Assembly (NCBI GenBank): GCA_035452965.1
Contig: DAOTCE010000015.1
Location: forward strand, 48,979-112,978
Origin: Candidatus Paceibacterota bacterium
GTDB lineage: Bacteria; Verrucomicrobiota; Verrucomicrobiia; Limisphaerales; UBA8199
DNA: 64,000 nt
Direction: 5' to 3'
Of the stretch, positions 61,063-64,000 are shown in pieces (the first letter of the stretch is position 1; each line of letters begins with the position of its first letter). The notes beneath the pieces were generated by a model that had not been told where the DNA came from, made no database searches, and saw only the letters and a program-made list of their open reading frames with translations. The translations under genes and the position numbers were made by a program.

Positions 61063-63492
61063 ATGAATGCCAATAATCATACAATTCAAATCAAGAACCT
61101 TGAACAAAGGGCAGACGCAAGAGAGCGTCGGACCTGGCTCGCTCCGTTTGTCCTCCTTTTCAGCCTCGGCATCTTTGCGTTCAACACCCCGGCGGTGACT
61201 TTTCCCGACGCCAACCTTGAAGCGGCTGTCCGGTCGGCCCTTGGAATCCCTTCCGGTGAAATTACGCAACAGAACATGGCGGGTCTGACGAACTTATATG
61301 CGTGGAGCGCGGGAATATCACAATTGGATGGGTTGGAATATGCGACGAATCTTCAATCGTTGAACATAGGATATAATAGCGTTACCAATCTCAACCCTCT
61401 CTCCAACTGCTGGAAGTTAACATTGCTTGGTTTGTTTGAGAACAGGGTGACCGATGTCACGCCTCTGACAGGTCTTACTAATCTGGTCACGCTCGAGCTG
61501 TGGAACAACCGCGTTACAAGCGTCCTGGCTCTCTCGAATTTGAACCAGTTGACCAGCCTGAGCCTGGGATACAACGGGCTGACCAACGTTGACGGGCTGG
61601 CTGGCTGCTGGCGGCTGACTTCATTGAACTTATTCGAGGATAAGATTACCGACGTAACGCCTTTGGCTGGGCTTACCAACCTGACCACGCTCGAGCTGTG
61701 GAACAACCGCGTTACAAGCGTCCTGGCTCTCTCGAATTTGAACCAGTTGACCAGCCTGAGCCTGGGATACAACGGGCTGACCAACGTTGACGGGCTGGCT
61801 GGCTGCTGGCGGCTGACTTCATTGAACTTATTCGAGGATAAGATTACCGACGTAACGCCTTTGGCTGGGCTTACCAACCTGACCACGCTCGACCTGTGGA
61901 ACAACCGGGCGGCAGACATCTCCAGCCTCTCAAATCTGAACCAGTTGACCTACCTGAATTTGGGATATAATGGAGTCACCAACGCACAGCCGCTTGCGGG
62001 CCTAACCAACCTGACTTACCTGAATTTAAATGGCAACGGAATCACCGACGCGCAACCGCTGGCCTCTCTGAAGATGCTGCAATCGCTGAGCCTTGGCGGC
62101 AACAAAGTGAATGAGCTGGCGCCGTTTGCCGGGTTAACCAACCTGGCTTATCTGGATCTCTGGCGCAACGGCGTAACCGATGCTTCCGCGTTGTCCGGCC
62201 TTACCAACCTGATTGATCTGTACCTGCCCGAGAATTCATTAACAAGCATAGCTTTCGTTTCCGGGATGTCCCGCCTGCAAACGCTGGGAGTCGATCTTAA
62301 TCACATACGCAATGTCGATGTGCTCATCCATTGCCCTGCCCTCGTTAGACTGACGCTCAACAACAACGAGATCGAAGATCCCCAACCACTTGCTGGACTA
62401 ACAAATTTGCGCGAAATCCAACTGCAAGAAAACTGGATCACAAACATCTCCGTCCTTTCCACGCTCTCGGCCCTGACCTACGCGGATGTCCGGTGGAATT
62501 TTTTGAATGTGGCGCCCGGTTCGGCGTCCCGCGCCGTGATTGACCAGTGGATTGCCAACGGAGCCACGGTATATTTTACGGAACAAACCACGGCGCCCAG
62601 AATTTCCTGGATAGCCGATCAAACAATTGCCCAGGGGAGCACACTTTCTCTTGCCTTCCGAGTGGCGGATGACGTGACGCCCTCGGGAGATCTCACGGTC
62701 ACCGCTTCCTCGTCGAATACGGGCTTGCTGCCGAATGAGGGAATAGTTTTGGGCGGCAGCGGCGGGGAGCGCACATTGGAGGCAACACCGTGGGTGGATC
62801 AATTCGGCGTGGCCATCATTTACGTCGGTGCGGCCGATGTTTCACAAAATTCAGCGATCGGCTTTAAGCTTACAGTTCTGGAAACCAACGCGCCCGTCAT
62901 CACAGGAACCACCGGTTGGGTTTCCGGCACCAATGCCCCCACAGGCTTGCCCTTGGTTGCCCTGAAGGCGGCGGTGAATCCGGGGAATTTGGCCACGACC
63001 GTTACGTTTGAATATGGACTGACAGTGAGTTACGGAGCTGTGACCGCGGCGCAGGTCGTTCCGGCCGGCAGCGTCGGCGTTGAGGTTTCCGCCAACATTA
63101 CTTTCCAGCCAGGCCGCACATGCTGCTGGCGGGTGATTGCCTCGAATGCCGCAGGCACGCGCGTTTGTGCGAATCAGTCAGTTGCGGTCCCGGCGCTTTA
63201 CAAACCCGGCGATCTCAACGGAGATGGACTGGTAGATCAGGCCGAACTGGATTCCGTTTTAGCCGGTTACTGGCCGACAAGCCCGTGGGTGTTCATGACC
63301 AACACCGCCGGGCTCGGAACCACTAACGTGGTATTCAGCCTTACCGACAGCACCGCTGGCAGCTTCAGCGTGCTGGTTTCCACCAATCTGTCGGATTGGG
63401 ATTACATGGGACCTGCGGTACCGTTTTACCAATTCGCTGACCCGGCTGCCGCCGAGGAGCCTCAACGCTACTATCGCCTGAGCTGGCCATAA
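61063..63492 (+). CDS. secreted leucine-rich-repeat (internalin-like) protein with dockerin-like segment
   Basis: 809 residues. The N-terminal hydrophobic segment (LAPFVLLFSLGIFAFNTPAV) looks like a signal. From ~40 to 480 there are about 19 LRR units of 22 residues of the internalin kind (LTNLTTLELWNNRVTSVLAL type). Two blocks of three repeats are identical at DNA level (61491-61886). Then an Ig-like region (ISWIADQTIAQGSTLSLAFR), a fibronectin-like region (GLPLVALKAAVNPGNLATTV), an EF-hand/dockerin-like loop (GDLNGDGLVDQAELDSVL) and the shared C-terminal domain (FSVLVSTNLSDWDYM ... RYYRLSWP). Likely a surface protein that binds other proteins or glycans. Confidence 0.85.
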   Translation: MNANNHTIQIKNLEQRADARERRTWLAPFVLLFSLGIFAFNTPAVTFPDANLEAAVRSALGIPSGEITQQNMAGLTNLYAWSAGISQLDGLEYATNLQSLNIGYNSVTNLNPLSNCWKLTLLGLFENRVTDVTPLTGLTNLVTLELWNNRVTSVLALSNLNQLTSLSLGYNGLTNVDGLAGCWRLTSLNLFEDKITDVTPLAGLTNLTTLELWNNRVTSVLALSNLNQLTSLSLGYNGLTNVDGLAGCWRLTSLNLFEDKITDVTPLAGLTNLTTLDLWNNRAADISSLSNLNQLTYLNLGYNGVTNAQPLAGLTNLTYLNLNGNGITDAQPLASLKMLQSLSLGGNKVNELAPFAGLTNLAYLDLWRNGVTDASALSGLTNLIDLYLPENSLTSIAFVSGMSRLQTLGVDLNHIRNVDVLIHCPALVRLTLNNNEIEDPQPLAGLTNLREIQLQENWITNISVLSTLSALTYADVRWNFLNVAPGSASRAVIDQWIANGATVYFTEQTTAPRISWIADQTIAQGSTLSLAFRVADDVTPSGDLTVTASSSNTGLLPNEGIVLGGSGGERTLEATPWVDQFGVAIIYVGAADVSQNSAIGFKLTVLETNAPVITGTTGWVSGTNAPTGLPLVALKAAVNPGNLATTVTFEYGLTVSYGAVTAAQVVPAGSVGVEVSANITFQPGRTCCWRVIASNAAGTRVCANQSVAVPALYKPGDLNGDGLVDQAELDSVLAGYWPTSPWVFMTNTAGLGTTNVVFSLTDSTAGSFSVLVSTNLSDWDYMGPAVPFYQFADPAAAEEPQRYYRLSWP
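61491..61886 (+). repeat. perfect 198-bp tandem duplication inside the LRR gene
   Basis: Bases 61491-61688 and 61689-61886 are identical. Each encodes 66 residues, exactly three 22-residue LRR units, so the frame and repeat register are kept. A third partial start at 61887 has already diverged (GAG to GAC in LELW/LDLW). Confidence 0.95.
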
Positions 63493-63504
63493 CCAAATCT
63501 CGTT

Positions 63505-63554
63505 TCACCCGCGCAGCGCCTAGTACAGGCGGGCGCGCAAAAAGCGATTTCAGT
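63505..63554. repeat. right copy of 50-bp perfect direct repeat
   Basis: Identical to 59105-59154, and begins 13 bp after the LRR gene stop. Sequences just to the left of both copies are also similar (AACCAATTCTCCC and AACCAAATCTCGTT), while the right-hand sides are unrelated. Confidence 0.95.
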
Positions 63555-63556
63555 AG

Positions 63557-63727
63557 TGGTACTACGAACTGCGCTACACCGACGATCTGGGCCCTAGCCC
63601 CATCTCGTACTTCTGGAACTGGATGCTGCTGGAACGGCGAGCCATGACCAATTGGACCTGGTCCTGCTTCGACATGGGTTCCCCTTACTCAGCCCACCGG
63701 TTTTACGGCGTCAAGCGGGTGCCATAG
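63557..63727 (+). pseudogene. 3' fragment of a secreted-protein gene cut at the direct repeat
   Basis: Immediately after the right repeat copy and an in-frame stop (TAG at 63554-63556), a 56-codon frame reads WYYELRYTDDLGPSPISYFW, then WNWMLLERRAMTNWTWSCFD and ends RFYGVKRVP. It has no start codon in a sensible place, but its aromatic, W-rich composition and FYxVxR-like end resemble C-termini of Verrucomicrobiota secreted proteins. It seems to be the 3' end of a gene whose 5' part is missing at the repeat. Confidence 0.5.
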
Positions 63728-63858
63728 CTTGGATACTCGCAGCCGGGCAAGCCGTTGAAACGGCTCCTGGCTCTGGGCGGGCCACCACACCGGGCTGAAG
63801 CGCCGGTGTTAATGAGAGCAGAGCCGCCGGACGGACGTCTGGAACATCCGCACCCGCG

Positions 63859-63954
63859 TTACTCATCCAACTGGGCAGAGACGTCGCGTGCGCCGTGAAG
63901 GACACGGATAACCGCCAGCGGTTTGCTGGCGGGGTCATAGACCCACCTCAATCC
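63859..63954 (-). pseudogene. C-terminal fragment of a RelE/ParE-type toxin
   Basis: The frame, ending in TAA at 63859-63861, gives GLRWVYDPASKPLAVIRVLH and then GARDVSAQLDE. The VIRVLHGARDV motif with its Arg/His is the family hallmark near the ParE/RelE C-terminus. An in-frame stop (63955-63957) blocks the N-terminal half. The fragment is probably non-functional, and no antitoxin gene is visible before the window ends. Confidence 0.6.
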
Positions 63955-64000
63955 TTAGCCTCGTGAAGAAAAATGCATAAATAGGTGAAAAAGTGCTTGC

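Noticed and set aside
1..64000. CRISPR arrays, tRNA and rRNA genes
   Set aside because: I looked in the intergenic stretches for evenly spaced short repeats, cloverleaf-like TTCGA arms and rRNA-like sequence and found none; isolated GGTTCGAA-type matches lie inside clear protein genes.

Overview
The window looks like chromosomal DNA of a Verrucomicrobiota member, probably of the Pedosphaera/Limisphaera-like 'subdivision 3' group. This is inferred from protein types rather than any marker gene: a GloVer-repeat (TIGR03803-type) secreted protein, two very large GH106-type glycosidases, an exosortase fused to an EpsI-like domain, a PEP-CTERM-type CPBP protease, GxxExxY and four-helix-bundle (S23) proteins, and several secreted proteins ending in a W...FYR(L/V) C-terminal region. 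By eye it is GC-rich (about 60% or more), except the last 5 kb, which looks less so. I saw no rRNA, tRNA or CRISPR.

Layout. 1-24 kb is mainly carbohydrate and glycolipid catabolism: two GH106-like alpha-L-rhamnosidase candidates (299-3697, 19755-23399), a ceramidase-like/LamG fusion, a Tat-exported Gfo/Idh/MocA oxidoreductase with a sugar-phosphate isomerase-like partner, a secreted ADP-ribosylglycohydrolase-family protein, and a sugar kinase/nucleotidyltransferase pair. It also holds etfBA (3.7-5.6 kb), a ModF-like double ATPase and a GloVer protein. 24-29 kb carries an acyl-CoA dehydrogenase, an ETF:quinone oxidoreductase and an OmpA/MotB-like protein on the minus strand; the first two are natural partners of etfBA. 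29.6-36 kb is a 1,897-residue PAS/GAF histidine kinase with a NarL-type regulator. Then come hisH, sodA-type SOD and a TlpA-like thioredoxin.

38.8-47.8 kb is an exosortase/envelope neighbourhood: exosortase-EpsI fusion, TPR protein, WecA/MraY-like transferase, VWA membrane protein, RluA-methyltransferase fusion and CPBP protease. 48-55.6 kb has a zinc-ribbon membrane protein, two FtsX-type permeases in an operon with rph, a DHH phosphoesterase, an SDR and a LarA-like racemase. 55.6-59.2 kb is a decayed accessory island: HTH protein, frameshifted WYL regulator, GxxExxY, and an S23 gene within inverted repeats that seems to split a transposase remnant. 59.2-63.5 kb is a two-gene cassette (beta-helix protein and LRR protein) bracketed by a 50-bp perfect direct repeat exactly 4,400 bp apart. 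Gene fragments follow it.

The strongest unexplained signals are non-coding. (1) Four dispersed perfect palindromes of 44-52 bp (8256, 23747, 38645, 51406) have conserved asymmetric flanks and compensated base changes. (2) A MITE-like inverted repeat lies between 12-bp direct repeats (13226-13377). (3) The 50-bp cassette repeat brackets 59.1-63.5 kb. (4) The S23 gene sits in an inverted-repeat element with a possible target duplication.
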